Positions 1 through 10,002 are shown, counted from the stretch's first letter. The stretch: 64,000 nt of DNA from Azolla pinnata (GCA_037176905.1 JBBBWG010006224.1:23293-87292), one strand, 5' to 3'. The notes: a model not told the origin generated them from the sequence alone. Numbers and translations: made by a program.

Positions 1-355
1 ACGCATGCTCTCTCTGCCAGAGTTTGAGCATAGGTGATTCGGGAATAATCTGTTCTGCGCATCGATTCGGATGATTTCGGACTGCATTCTTCTGCCTGAT
101 CTTCTTCTTCCTGCCTTTCGATGCATGCGCTCTCAGCCAGATTTTGAGCATGCATGACCTGGGAATAATCTGTTCTGCGCATCGGTTCGAAGAATTTCTG
201 CCTGCATTCATTTGCTTGGTCTTCTTCCTACCTTTCAATGCATGATCTCTCTGCCAGATTTTGGGCATACATGATTTGGGAAAAATCTGTTCTGCGCATC
301 GGTTCGAAGAATTTCTGACTGCATTCATTTGCTTGATCTTCTTCCTACCGTTCGA
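1..355. repeat. Tandem repeat, three copies of about 117-120 bp
   Basis: Three consecutive diverged copies begin near 1, 121 and 238. Each starts GCATG..CTCTC.GCCAGA, contains the shared core AATCTGTTCTGCGCATCG, and ends in a pyrimidine-rich CTTCTTCCTACC-type stretch. The array lies upstream of the last exon of the amino acid permease, so it is probably inside an intron of that gene. I see no coding sequence in it. Confidence 0.85.
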
Positions 356-454
356 TGCATGTGGATAGTGCCATTGCCTAGCAATGTAGTAGAAAAAGCA
401 CGGGATTGCAATAGATTGGGAAGCTGCATCTGCGGGAAATATATAAGTAGATAT

Positions 455-560
455 ATATATGTGTGTGTGTGTGTATGCCGGAAATCGACTCCGAATTCGA
501 TCGAATCGATTCCGAATTCCATCGAATCGATTCCGAATTCGATCGAATCGATTCTTTTTG
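455..560. repeat. TA/GT microsatellite followed by a short tandem repeat
   Basis: A TATATA tract runs into (GT)n at about 455-475. Three copies of a unit of about 26 bp built on TCGAATCGATTCCGAATTC follow to about 560. All of this is probably intronic to the permease gene, whose acceptor lies at 627-628. Confidence 0.8.
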
Positions 561-628
561 GGTTTTCTCGGGCTGGAGATGCTGAATGAATCATGGATGG
601 ATGGATGGATCGTTGGGGCTTTTGCCAG

Positions 629-1111
629 ATGCTGCCGTCGGGGATCTTGGAGAGCATGTACGCGATCCACGGGGGAAACACGGCGATGGCGCTGCTGTTG
701 GTGCTGGTGCTGACGAACTGCTTGGCGGGGTTCCAGACGAGCTCCTTTGCGATCTTCGACAGCTTCGAAGCAGGCTACGAAGCGAAATGCGCGAAGCCGA
801 TCGGAAGGCCCGGAAGGGCAGCGTTCCGAATCGTCTACGTTCTCACGAATCTTCTGATCGGGGTCGCGTTTCCGTGGCTTTCGGGCCTCGCGGGGCTCCT
901 CGGCGGCCTCACCTGCGCCCCGATTACCTTCGCTTACCCCTGCTTCATGTGGCTCGCCGTCAAGAAGCCCAAGCCCTTCAGCTTCAGCTGGTACCTCAAC
1001 TGGTCTCTCGGCCTCCTCGCCATCTCCATGGCTATGGCATTCGCTGCCGGCGGCGTTTGGAGCATCGTCACCGCGGGGCTCACCTTGCATTTCTTCAGAT
1101 CCTCCTCCTGA
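629..1111 (+). CDS. LHT-like amino acid permease, last exon (partial)
   Basis: This is the C-terminal part of a plant proton-coupled amino acid permease of the lysine/histidine transporter-like (LHT/AATL1) group in the AAAP family, which moves amino acids across the plasma membrane. The exon opens after the acceptor TTTTGCCAG at 620-628 in phase 0 and reads MLPSGILESMYAIHGG, then membrane-type segments. The diagnostic stretch is GLTCAPITFAYPCFMWL followed by KKPKPFSFSWYLNW, close to the LHT8/AATL1 C-terminus, and a final hydrophobic segment before TGA at 1109-1111. About 160 of an expected 450-500 residues are here; the other exons must lie left of the window. The exon is much more GC-rich than most genes further right. 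A start at 593 inside the preceding ATGGATGG repeat is possible but less likely than a spliced start. Confidence 0.8.
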   Translation: MLPSGILESMYAIHGGNTAMALLLVLVLTNCLAGFQTSSFAIFDSFEAGYEAKCAKPIGRPGRAAFRIVYVLTNLLIGVAFPWLSGLAGLLGGLTCAPITFAYPCFMWLAVKKPKPFSFSWYLNWSLGLLAISMAMAFAAGGVWSIVTAGLTLHFFRSSS

Positions 1112-1124
1112 CAAAGAAGAAGCA

Positions 1125-1660
1125 GCAGCAGCAGCTGCTTATGCTGATTGATGCTGATTGATGCTGATTGATGCTGAATGATGCTGATTGATGCTGAATG
1201 ATGCTGATTGATGCTGATTGATGCTGATTGATGCTGATGATGCTGATGATGCTGATTGATGGTGGTGGTGGTGGTGGTGGTGGTGGTGTTGTGTGTGTGC
1301 TTTCTTTGATGGTGTGGTCTTTGATGCTGAAGCTGTCTGAAGGATTTGAAGATGGAAGAAGCTGCTGCTGCTGCTGCTGACTGGAAAGATTTGAAGATGT
1401 GAAGATGAAGCAGCAGCTGCTGATGGGGATGCTGTGAGATGGAATGAATGAAGATGAATGAAGCTGAATGAAGATTGAAGATGACTGAAGCTGATGGTGA
1501 TTGCTGCTGTGATGGTGAAGCTGAATGAATGAATGAAGAAGATTGAAGATGAAGTGTGATGGTGATGGTGATGGTGATGGGAGTGACTCCTGCTAACACT
1601 AGCTACAGCATTTGGATAGATAGATAAGATAGATAGATAGATAGCATTTGCTTTTCTGTA
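1125..1660. repeat. Low-complexity tract: CAG, TGATGCTGAT, GGT, GATG and TAGA repeats
   Basis: Directly after the permease stop the sequence is (CAG)n, then many copies of TGATGCTGAT (1141-1258), (GGT)n at about 1261-1290, mixed GCTGATGAA/GATGGT repeats to about 1580, and (TAGA)n at about 1615-1645. The long open frames on both strands here are stop-free simple repeats, not genes. Confidence 0.85.
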
Positions 1661-2558
1661 CCTCAATCCCCAAACCCTACTAGACTCTAGCTGCTTCAAA
1701 CCCCTGGATGCCAAAGCCCTAATCAACCTCTCTACTACCCAATCCATCCTCTTCTTCTTCTGCATGCACTATTTCAAGCTGAAGAAGAAGAAGATGATGA
1801 TGAAGAAGAAGATGATGAAGATGTTGGTGAAGAACACAGCCCCATATATTATATAATAGCATTAGGTTTTAATCTATGCACCTCAGTCCTTAAAAACCCT
1901 AGGGGCTCCAGAGCCCCTACCAAAACCCTAAATAAAGCCTCTACTACTAATAATGCACCACATAAAACCCTAAAACTTGTAACCTCTCCTCAACCCTGAA
2001 AAGACCTATATATATTTATATATATTTCTCTAAGCTTCTTTCTCTCTCCATTTTATCTTGAACTTAATGAATGGTGTTTGGGCTAGAATGCTTTCATCAA
2101 ATCCTGTCTGCCTTCTTCTCTCAGCTGATCAACTAATTCCATGTCTGTTTTCTTTCTTGTCTGCTATTCCTGAACCCTAATCTTAATGGGGGCCCCCCTG
2201 GAAGAACTGCCCTACAAATCTTCTGAAAACCCTGAGCTCCAACAAACAAACAAGCCCCTCAGACAAAAGACACAGCAAGCAAGGACAAAAACAGGCCATA
2301 AAGGGGGGGAGCTTCCAGGTTGCCCTTTTGTTCTTTTTCTTTATATGAATGAGTGAGATTTTGCAGAGTGCATTGAAAGGCAACTAGTTAGGGTTACTTC
2401 TTCTTGCATGCATTTTGTATAAGAATCACTGCCAACCTGCAGCGCAAGTGGCGGCGGGCGGTGGCAGCGGTGCAAAATGTATCAACATATATACATATAT
2501 GTACACCCACACACATTACAATCGCCGGAGCTGGATGCGATGTACTTACTCACTCCCA
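1661..2558. other. Intergenic, no gene seen
   Basis: Between the permease 3' region and the UGT stop codon I see no coding region. The stretch contains a (GAA/GAT) tract at about 1780-1825, several isolated CCCTAAA/AAACCCTA motifs at about 1860-2000, and a TATATA tract near 2010-2025. Confidence 0.6.
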
Positions 2559-3422
2559 TTAGGCTTTCAGGGTTTTTAGGGTTTTTAGGGTTTTTAGGGC
2601 TTTTAGGGCTTTAGGGATCGGCGACGGCCGTAAGAGATGGTTGCGGAAGCGGGCAACCGAAGCTCTCACCGCGTGGCCTTCGTCGTGGCTCATGAGCCTC
2701 GCGACAGACGCCACGACAAGGTCTCTGGTGATCCTCTCAGGCAACCTGCAGAGAAGCTGATGCTTCTTCTGTTGGCTCTGGCTCTGGCTCTGGCTATTCT
2801 CGGTCCGGCGTTGAAGTGGGCCCTGACTTTGGCTCAAGCTTTGATTCCGACTCCGACTCCGATTCTGGCTTTGGATCTGCCGCGGACTCCGATTCTGGCT
2901 CCGACTCTCAGTCTGACTCTGATTCTGGCGGCGGATTTGACTCCGACTCTGGCTCTTGGCATGATGATGGTGCTGATGATGATGGTGCTGATGATGATGA
3001 TGCATGGCTATGGCGAACCCCCAGCGGAGGAGGCACTTGAGGTTGGTGCGCTGCTCGCTCTCGCGGGGGCACCCGATCACGGGCACGCCCGCGCACATGG
3101 CGTCGACGGCCGAGTTCCAGCCGCAATGGCTCACGAACGCCGCGACCGCGGGGTGGCGCAGAACCGCGGGCTGAGGAGCCCAGGCGCAGATCAAGGCGCG
3201 GCCTCGCACGCGATCCCAGAATCCCTCGGGAAACAGAACCGTGCCCATCATCGGACCTTGGTCTGGACATTGGCCTTGGTCTTGACATTGGTCTTGACAT
3301 TGGCCTTGACATTGACCTTTGCCTTGACCTTGACCTTGACCTTGGTCTTGGACTTGACATTGGCTCCAATCTCCATCGTGACTCCGACTCCGACTCTGAC
3401 TCTGACTCTGACTCTGACTCTG

Positions 3423-3453
<31 letters not shown>

Positions 3454-3722
3454 CTCTTCTCCTGACCCTGGCATTCTGCTTCGCCTCGTTCTCGCGGCAC
3501 CACCATCCCGGGCCTCACCACCATGAGGAACGGCCTCCGCGTCGCCTCCAGTCCGAGAGCGAGCTCCGCGAGCTCGCCCGCGCCGAGCGTGGCCATGCTC
3601 CCGAACGCGGCGTAGATCACCGACCGCGGCGCCTGCCGATCCAGCCACTCGGCGATGTTGGTCGCGGAGCGCTCGCGATGATCGCGATCATCGACGCCAT
3701 CGCTATCGCCGTCACCAACACT

Positions 3723-3763
<41 letters not shown>

Positions 3764-6203
3764 CACCGTGATCATGATCATGATCATGAAGATCACCAGC
3801 GCAATCATCGGCATCGTCGTCGTCGGCATCGTCATAATCCGCATCGGCATCGTCGTCGTCGGCATCGTCATAATCCGCATTGGCATCGTCGTCATTGTGG
3901 ATCGAATCGGCGGCAAGCGGCCTCCTCGGCGCATCACGATCATCACCATCACCACCACCATCACTATCATCACCATCACCACCACCATCATCACGATCGC
4001 CACCACCATCACTATCATCATCATCGCCACCACCATCATCACGATCGCCACCACCATCACTATCATCATCATCGCCACCACCATCATCACGATCGCCACG
4101 ATCGCCGCCGCGATCGTCGCCGCGATCGTCGTCGCGATCGTCGTCATCGCCGATCGGATCGTGGATCGAATCGGAGGCATCGGCGCGGCGGTTGAGCGCG
4201 CACCCGATCGGCTCCATCGCCACGCCCTCGCGGCGCATCGCGGCGATCACGGCGCCCTCGAGCCGCGCGAACGTGTTGACGAGGACGGCGCGCGACTCGC
4301 GGCCGCGCGAGAACGCGTCGCACACCATCCCGAACAGCGGCGACGACACCGCCGCGGAGTCGATGCCCACGAAGAAGTCGGCGAGCCGGAACGCCTCGAG
4401 CCCCGCGACGGGGATCTCGATCGCGGGCTCATCCTCATCCTCATCATCATCATCGCCATCGTCGTCGTCGTCGTCGTCGCATCCGCATCGGCCGCCTGGC
4501 CGCCGATTCGTTCAGCAAGTCACGCGCGCGAATCGGTTCGCAATTCGTTGCCGCAACACGTTCGGGTTTCCGATTCAGTATATTATTCTCCACAACATGG
4601 TCTTACTATATATATTGGGCAATTGCTGAATCTGCCTTGCTCGACGCATGTTTTGTAGCTAATACGGCCGCGATGTCTTCTTTGTTCACTAATCCAAGTA
4701 CATACACCTATAATTGTTTTGTAGCTAATACGGCCGTGGTGTCTTCTTTGTTCACTAATCCAAGTACATACACATATAATTGTTTTGTAGCTAATGTCTG
4801 CTTTGCTCACTAATCGAAGTACATACACATATAATTGTTTTGTAGCTAATGTCTGCTTTGCTCACTAATCGAAGTACATACACATATTGTTTTGTAGCTA
4901 ATGTCTGCTTTGCTCACTAATCGAAGTACATACATATACTGTTTTGTAGCTAATACGGCCGCGGTTTCTTCTTTGTTCACTAATCCAAGNNNNNNNNNNN
5001 NNNNNNNNNNNNNNNNNNNNNNNNNNNNNNNNNNNNNNNNNNNNNNNNNNNNNNNNNNNNNNNNNNNNNNNNNNNNNNNNNNNNNNNNNNNNNNNNNNNN
5101 NNNNNNNNNNNNNNNNNNNNNNNNNNNNNNNNNNNNNNNNNNNNNNNNNNNNNNNNNNNNNNNNNNNNNNNNNNNNNNNNNNNNNNNNNNNNNNNNNNNN
5201 NNNNNNNNNNNNNNNNNNNNNNNNNNNNNNNNNNNNNNNNNNNNNNNNNNNNNNNNNNNNNNNNNNNNNNNNNNNNNNNNNNNNNNNNNNNNNNNNNNNN
5301 NNNNNNNNNNNNNNNNNNNNNNNNNNNNNNNNNNNNNNNNNNNNNNNNNNNNNNNNNNNNNNNNNNNNNNNNNNNNNNNNNNNNNNNNNNNNNNNNNNNN
5401 NNNNNNNNNNNNNNNNNNNNNNNNNNNNNNNNNNNNNNNNNNNNNNNNNNNNNNNNNNNNNNNNNNNNNNNNNNNNNNNNNNNNNNNNNNNNNNNNNNNN
5501 NNNNNNNNNNNNNNNNNNNNNNNNNNNNNNNNNNNNNNNNNNNNNNNNNNNNNNNNNNNNNNNNNNNNNNNNNNNNNNNNNNNNNNNNNNNNNNNNNNNN
5601 NNNNNNNNNNNNNNNNNNNNNNNNNNNNNNNNNNNNNNNNNNNNNNNNNNNNNNNNNNNNNNNNNNNNNNNNNNNNNNNNNNNNNNNNNNNNNNNNNNNN
5701 NNNNNNNNNNNNNNNNNNNNNNNNNNNNNNNNNNNNNNNNNNNNNNNNNNNNNNNNNNNNNNNNNNNNNNNNNNNNNNNNNNNNNNNNNNNNNNNNNNNN
5801 NNNNNNNNNNNNNNNNNNNNNNNNNNNNNNNNNNNNNNNNNNNNNNNNNNNNNNNNNNNNNNNNNNNNNNNNNNNNNNNNNNNNNNNNNNNNNNNGATTC
5901 CGAAGATCCCGAACGAGAAGATCCCGGCGGAGGAGAAGATCCCGGCGTCGGAGAAGATTCCCCGGGAGAGTCTGGCGATGGCGAGCTCACGATTCCCGAC
6001 GGCGGGCAATCGTCGGGTAGCAATCGGAGCCTGAGGTTCGACGCATTGCTGCGTCGAACCCGGCACTGGCCCGTGTGCAAGAAGGTGACGAGCAACGACG
6101 AGGACGACGCCGCCAGGTGCCGCGCGAGCTGCATCATCGGGTTCACGTGGCCTTGCAACGGGATCGGGAAGACGAGCACGTGCCGCCCGCCGTCGCTCGC
6201 CAT
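2559..6203 (-). CDS. UDP-glycosyltransferase with in-frame simple-sequence insertions (interrupted by assembly gap)
   Basis: A family-1 plant UDP-sugar glycosyltransferase, which transfers sugar from UDP-sugar to small acceptors in the cytosol. The first exon starts at 6203 (MASDGGRHVLVFPIPLQGHV) and carries the catalytic His of the QGHVNP motif; it runs into the N gap at 5895. The second exon runs from about 4480 to the TAA at 2559. It holds a linker (IPVAGLEAFRLADF), the strand NIAEWLDRQAPRSVIYAAFG, and a PSPG donor box starting WAPQPAVLRH, with HCGWNS and ending PRESEQ. Three low-complexity tracts split this exon: Asp/Gly/His-rich (about 3720-4165), Ser/Gln and Gln/Gly-rich (about 3245-3475), and His then Ser/Gln-rich (about 2760-3010). 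The C-terminus, LKALKTLKTLKTLKA, is encoded by CCCTAAAA-type repeat. The 5' edge of exon 2 is unclear: the frame closes at a TGA just upstream of an Asp run at about 4445-4480. Between the exons lie a tandem repeat and the gap. Expressed gene or decaying copy cannot be decided here. Confidence 0.75.
2569..2613. repeat. Telomere-like TTTTAGGG repeats at UGT 3' coding end
   Basis: Degenerate (GTTTTTAGG/GCTTTTAGG) units, about six in a row. Read on the minus strand they are CCCTAAAA-type and form the last codons of the UGT, giving the periodic ALK/TLK C-terminus. Confidence 0.85.
2760..3012. repeat. Simple-sequence tract in UGT (His, Ser/Gln part)
   Basis: Interrupted GGCTCT, GATTCCGACTCC and GATGATGGTGCT repeats. 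On the minus strand in the UGT frame they encode a His-rich block followed by a Ser/Gln/Arg/Asn-rich block, just after the PSPG box. Confidence 0.85.
3245..3475. repeat. Simple-sequence tract in UGT (Gln/Gly and Ser/Gln part)
   Basis: CTTGACATTGGC-type units (3250-3360), then CTGACT and CTGGCT hexamers (3380-3465). In the UGT frame they encode CQDQ/GQGQ and SQSQSQ runs between the VVRPGMV strand and the PSPG box. Confidence 0.85.
3720..4165. repeat. Simple-sequence tract in UGT (Asp/Gly/His part)
   Basis: (ATG)n at about 3722-3762, then ATCGTCGTCGGC units, then three near-identical units of about 60 bp built on CACCACCATCATCACGATCG (3940-4100), and CGATCGTCG repeats. In the UGT frame they encode poly-His, Asp/Ala and repeated GGGDRDDGGGDDDDSD segments inserted near the expected interdomain linker. 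Confidence 0.85.
4650..4989. repeat. Tandem array of two repeat variants running into the assembly gap
   Basis: Six units each start TTTTGTAGCTAAT. Units 1, 2 and 6 contain ACGGCCG followed by TTCTTTGTTCACTAATCCAAG (A type, about 64 bp). Units 3-5 are shorter and read GTCTGCTTTGCTCACTAATCGAAG (B type, about 52-55 bp). The order is A A B B B A, and the last unit is cut by the N run. The array lies between the two UGT exons. Confidence 0.9.
4990..5895. other. Assembly gap (906 N)
   Basis: An unbroken run of N. It hides the 3' part of UGT exon 1 and the end of the adjoining tandem array. Any open frame reported across it is meaningless. Confidence 0.99.
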
Positions 6204-6244
6204 CGTTACGCCCCGCTTCGCAGTCGATCGGGGCTAGGGCTTTC

Positions 6245-6392
6245 ACAGGAGTTTTAGGGTTTTGAGGAGTTTTAGGGTTTTGGGGTTTAGGGTTTTGAGG
6301 AGTGTTAGGGTTTAGGGTTTTTGAGGAGTTTTGTAGGGTTTAGGGTTTTGAGGAGTGTTAGGGTTTAGGGTTTAGGGGTTTCAGGAGTTTGA
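6245..6392. repeat. Interstitial telomere-like TTTAGGG repeats
   Basis: Repeated GTTTTAGGG, GGTTTAGGG and TTTTGAGGAG units directly upstream of the UGT start codon on its 5' side. The tract is degenerate rather than a perfect array, with a secondary period of about 35-50 bp (GAGGAGTGTTAGGGTTTAGGG). On the minus strand these are AAACCCTA telo-box-like motifs in the UGT promoter or 5' UTR. Confidence 0.8.
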
Positions 6393-7581
6393 GAGCCCGC
6401 ACGGGGGAAACAGGAAGGGACCAAGCCAGACCCGACCTGTTTCCGCAGAGTTGCCAGAGTTTCCCAGAGCCGGCTGGTACTCTTATACCAGGACACACAC
6501 AGGCACGGAGGAAGTTCGTCGTCGACAAGTGCTCCGTAGCTCTCTCTCTCTCTATATATATATATCTATCTATCTATATGTATATCTAGATCGATCGACC
6601 GATCGATCGATCGATAGATGTGTATCTACGTCGCGACTGTAGGCGGGATCGAAGGAAAAAAATAAACGTCGCGCCGCTCCGCTAGATTCTCCGCTAAGTA
6701 CCACCCGACCCGACTTTTCTGCGGCCCCCGTCTGGACACATTGACGAGGGCCACGAAGTCATCGCCACGGAATGCGTCGGCAGAGGTTTCGGGTGCGAGT
6801 TGCTAGCACACAACACAGAGTACCCGAACAGAATGTCTTCTGATCCGGTAACGCTTTCACATTCGCTCGCTCGCTCGCTCGCTCGCCGGATCCGATCTTC
6901 GCTCATCTTCGCTCATCTTCGCTCGATTGCGTGACGAAATGTCCATTTGGGAAGTGCCCTGCAGGATACAAATTCCTGCTGAGAGATTCTCTTTATGTTC
7001 TGACATAGTGAATGATGCCTTCCAGAAGAAGCAAGAAAGAAAGCAAAGAAGCAAAGACCAAAGAAGGAGGAGGAGGAAAGGAAGGGAAACACACACACAC
7101 ACATAGTCAAATGTGGGCTTTTTTTCTTGGATCAAAAGTGGGCAACAATCTCTGGTTTGAATAAGCAGCACCACTTCCAAACACACACATGGGGCTTAGT
7201 AATCAAATGAAGGAATGCCGATTCCCCGATTCGATCCAGCACGATTCCGCACACATGCTCGTATACATGCAATTACGGGCGCTTGTGCCTATGCCTGTGC
7301 CTTTGTGTGTGTGTGTGTGTGTGTGTATTTCGAGATCGGGGTTCGACCGGGTTTTAGTTATACTACTAGACTTGGCGGCGGGGAGAAAGATGCTGCTCCT
7401 TCCCAGCCACCAAAGGTCAATGGGAAGCATCTCCTTCCTCTGTGGGCTTCGATAGTGGCCCGAACGTGACGAGCTCCTCCAAAACCTTGTGCTGCAATCC
7501 TTCCACACATGATGATGCTCCACCAATCTCTTCGATCTTAGGGTTTAGGGTTTAGGGTTTAGGGTTTAAGAGCCAGCAAGA

Positions 7582-7632
<51 letters not shown>

Positions 7633-8016
7633 TTGCTTACAACAAACATTCCCTCGATGAGCCTGACGAAATGCAAAACAGACAGATAGACAGATCCGTA
7701 ACGAATGAATGCTTTTCTTCTTTTTTCTGGTGCATGCCCCTCGGCGCAACACGAACACATGCTCCACCACCTTCGCTCGCTCGTCAGCGCAACAAGTACA
7801 ATCCACAACACCCCGCCGACGCAGTCTCCCGTGTTTGCAATCGATACCGTTAACTAGCTCATAGCCAGATAGATTTCTATTTATGCTCGATACTGTTAAC
7901 TAGCTCATAGCCAGATAGATTTCTATTTATGCTTACTTACGTTCAGCAAATCTATCAACCGATGTCATATAGAAATATCGATCGATCGATCGATCGATCG
8001 ATTTGAGGCGGGCATT
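6393..8016. repeat. Intergenic stretch dense in microsatellites
   Basis: I see no gene. It contains (TC)n/(TA)n/(GATC)n at 6541-6616, (GCTC)n at about 6865-6890, (AC)n at 7088-7104, (GT)n at 7303-7326, four TTTAGGG units at about 7538-7567, (TC)n at 7582-7631, a direct duplication of about 40 bp built on GTTAACTAGCTCATAGCCAG (7849-7932), and (ATCG)n at 7978-8001. Confidence 0.75.
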
Positions 8017-8032
8017 ATGGAGAACATAAGGA

Positions 8033-8644
8033 ATGTCTGGGCAAGCTCCTGTCCAATCTGGGCCAACAGGCAACATCGAAAGGGATCTCTCGGATCAAGC
8101 ACTAGCGCACATAGCTTCACGATCCTTATCCCTGTCAGCTACGACACCTTCATATCAGTGTGCGCATTCCCTGTATACCAAAGCTCATTTTGCATGCGAC
8201 AAGGGGTGGTCCCTAGCCTTCTCGCGGACGAGAAGAAACATATTCAATTCCTATCTGCAGCTCACCATGGGACAAGATCACAATTCCATGCCCAAAGGCT
8301 TAGCTGATGTAGGGGGCCAGCCAAGAGCTATAACCATGGAATGGAGCCTCTGTCGAGCGTCGGGAGTTTTCTATACAACATGTCTAGCTTTTCCACTACC
8401 AGGAACTGCAGCTCGGGAACACGATGTTCGGCTTGTCTGTCTGGTTGTCTGCTCTGGCCTCTATCTGTGCCATGCTCTCGAGAATATCCGCATGCTGTTG
8501 TTCGAGCACGCCTTCGTCAGAAGTGCATCATCATCATCATCATCACCATCATCAACAGTTTCTGAGTGCAGAACACATGAGGAAACACAGAGCTCCTCCC
8601 ATGTCTCCTCCCATGTGCTCCTCAACAAACCATCACCTTCCTGA
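8033..8644 (+). CDS. Unassigned open reading frame, 203 codons
   Basis: An open frame starting MSGQAPVQSGPTGNIERD and ending in a Ser-rich stretch over a (TCA)n repeat. I do not recognise it, and it has no clear domain, signal peptide or membrane segment. On the opposite strand two short open segments also look protein-like: DILESMAQIEARADNQ near 8430-8500, and AVEQSQGAVNVVATMKK, near 8840-8890, which follows a possible TTTCCTTGCAAG acceptor. The region may therefore hold a minus-strand gene that I cannot assemble, or no gene at all. Confidence 0.2.
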   Translation: MSGQAPVQSGPTGNIERDLSDQALAHIASRSLSLSATTPSYQCAHSLYTKAHFACDKGWSLAFSRTRRNIFNSYLQLTMGQDHNSMPKGLADVGGQPRAITMEWSLCRASGVFYTTCLAFPLPGTAAREHDVRLVCLVVCSGLYLCHALENIRMLLFEHAFVRSASSSSSSPSSTVSECRTHEETQSSSHVSSHVLLNKPSPS

Positions 8645-10002
8645 CTTGGGACTCTTTTCTGCACTTGTTATATACACATCTTTGTATTCCCTGCCCATAT
8701 CTGGGCACGATTGCGAGAGACCCACAGAGGATGACGACGACGGTGGATCATGAAAAAGGGACAGAAGAAAACAGAAACGAACAACGAACTCGATAACGAT
8801 CCCCGAATGCTTCCAGCTCAAACTCGTCCCCACTACGTCCGTCTTCTTCATTGTGGCTACCACATTAACAGCCCCTTGCGATTGCTCCACTGCTTCCAAA
8901 ATCTTGCAAGGAAACCATTAAAATAACATGCAGATCGGATCAGAATTCAGGGTTTCGAGTGAACAGTTGGGGTTTTTCGAAGCAACCGAGAAGTTGCAGA
9001 TGATGGAGAATAATAAATAAAGGATTCCCTCCCCCATAGCCATAAAACTTTCCTTCTATCAAACCGTGAGCACCTGCTCAATATTCCCATCGATTACACA
9101 TACCTTGACAATTTTCCGCCGTGCATGTTCAATATGTTGGTCTGACTCACCACATGCTCAGTTTTATTCCAGCCCACTGATTCACGAAATATTCTGCATC
9201 GGTAGTGTTTGACAATCCTGTTGACTTTCTTGAGTGGATTTCGTGAACCAGTGGTGGGCAGGAAACTCCATTTGCGTTAATATAATGAGCTCCATCTGCA
9301 TAGCAAACCATGTCTTTCATTACAATTCCATTACGGTCCTTTCATCCGATAAACAAATATCCTGGTTGCTGGTCAAGCCTCTTACCAAATGGAATAAGCA
9401 ATATGCTGTTCTCTTATTGATTTGACCTGACAGGCATATCCGCTCCAATATACATGTGAACTTCATGTTTTGCTTCTGAATCTGCACAAGCCCAAAGTAC
9501 AATTCAGAAATGGGTAAATCTTTGATACCTTCGATCCTGCTAAAGCTATGCTTGATTTGATGACAATTCTCGAATTGCTTGAATCCAGATACCTCAGGTA
9601 CAGAATCAAACTTCCTGCCCTGCAAGCGCAGCCATACTAATGACAGTTTTCACAATCGGATCACGTAATGATCGACAAAATCAATCACTTAGAACAGCGA
9701 TTGGTAGCCAACAGAAGAAAAATATGGCTTGCTCTTTAAGACACATACATATAAGCTGTGGTTTGAGATTCCATAGAATGTTTATGAGCTTTCGGTTTGA
9801 CATTTCATGCAGCAGTTGATATAAACCCAGTAACCACGTTGCAGAATTGCACAACACTGCTACCCAGATATGATTACCCAGGAGGAAAACATTTTTTTAA
9901 ACTATCTTGTCTTTGATTAATCCATCGCCATAACAGTCTTGAGGTATCGCAAAAACGCAACTTCGTATATATACTTCACTAAAATGGAATAGAACTTGGG
10001 CA
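8645..10002. other. Downstream region of LUG gene, no gene seen
   Basis: AT-rich sequence downstream of the LUG stop codon on the minus strand. It probably contains its 3' UTR. I see no recognisable protein or RNA gene here. Confidence 0.5.

Noticed and set aside
934-1765. Two long minus-strand frames rich in His, Gln and Ser
   Set aside because: They translate TGATGCTGAT, GGT and GAT repeats downstream of the permease; no non-repetitive protein core.
2637-4658. 673-codon plus-strand open frame antisense to the UGT
   Set aside because: It is open only because the UGT low-complexity repeats lack stops in several frames. The opposite strand carries the conserved PSPG box and other UGT motifs.
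2559-6203. Horizontal transfer of the UGT from bacteria
   Set aside because: The PSPG box and exon structure are of plant type, and GC content alone is not evidence.
4846-6246. Open frames of 370-470 codons across 4990-5895
   Set aside because: They consist mainly of unknown residues from the N gap.
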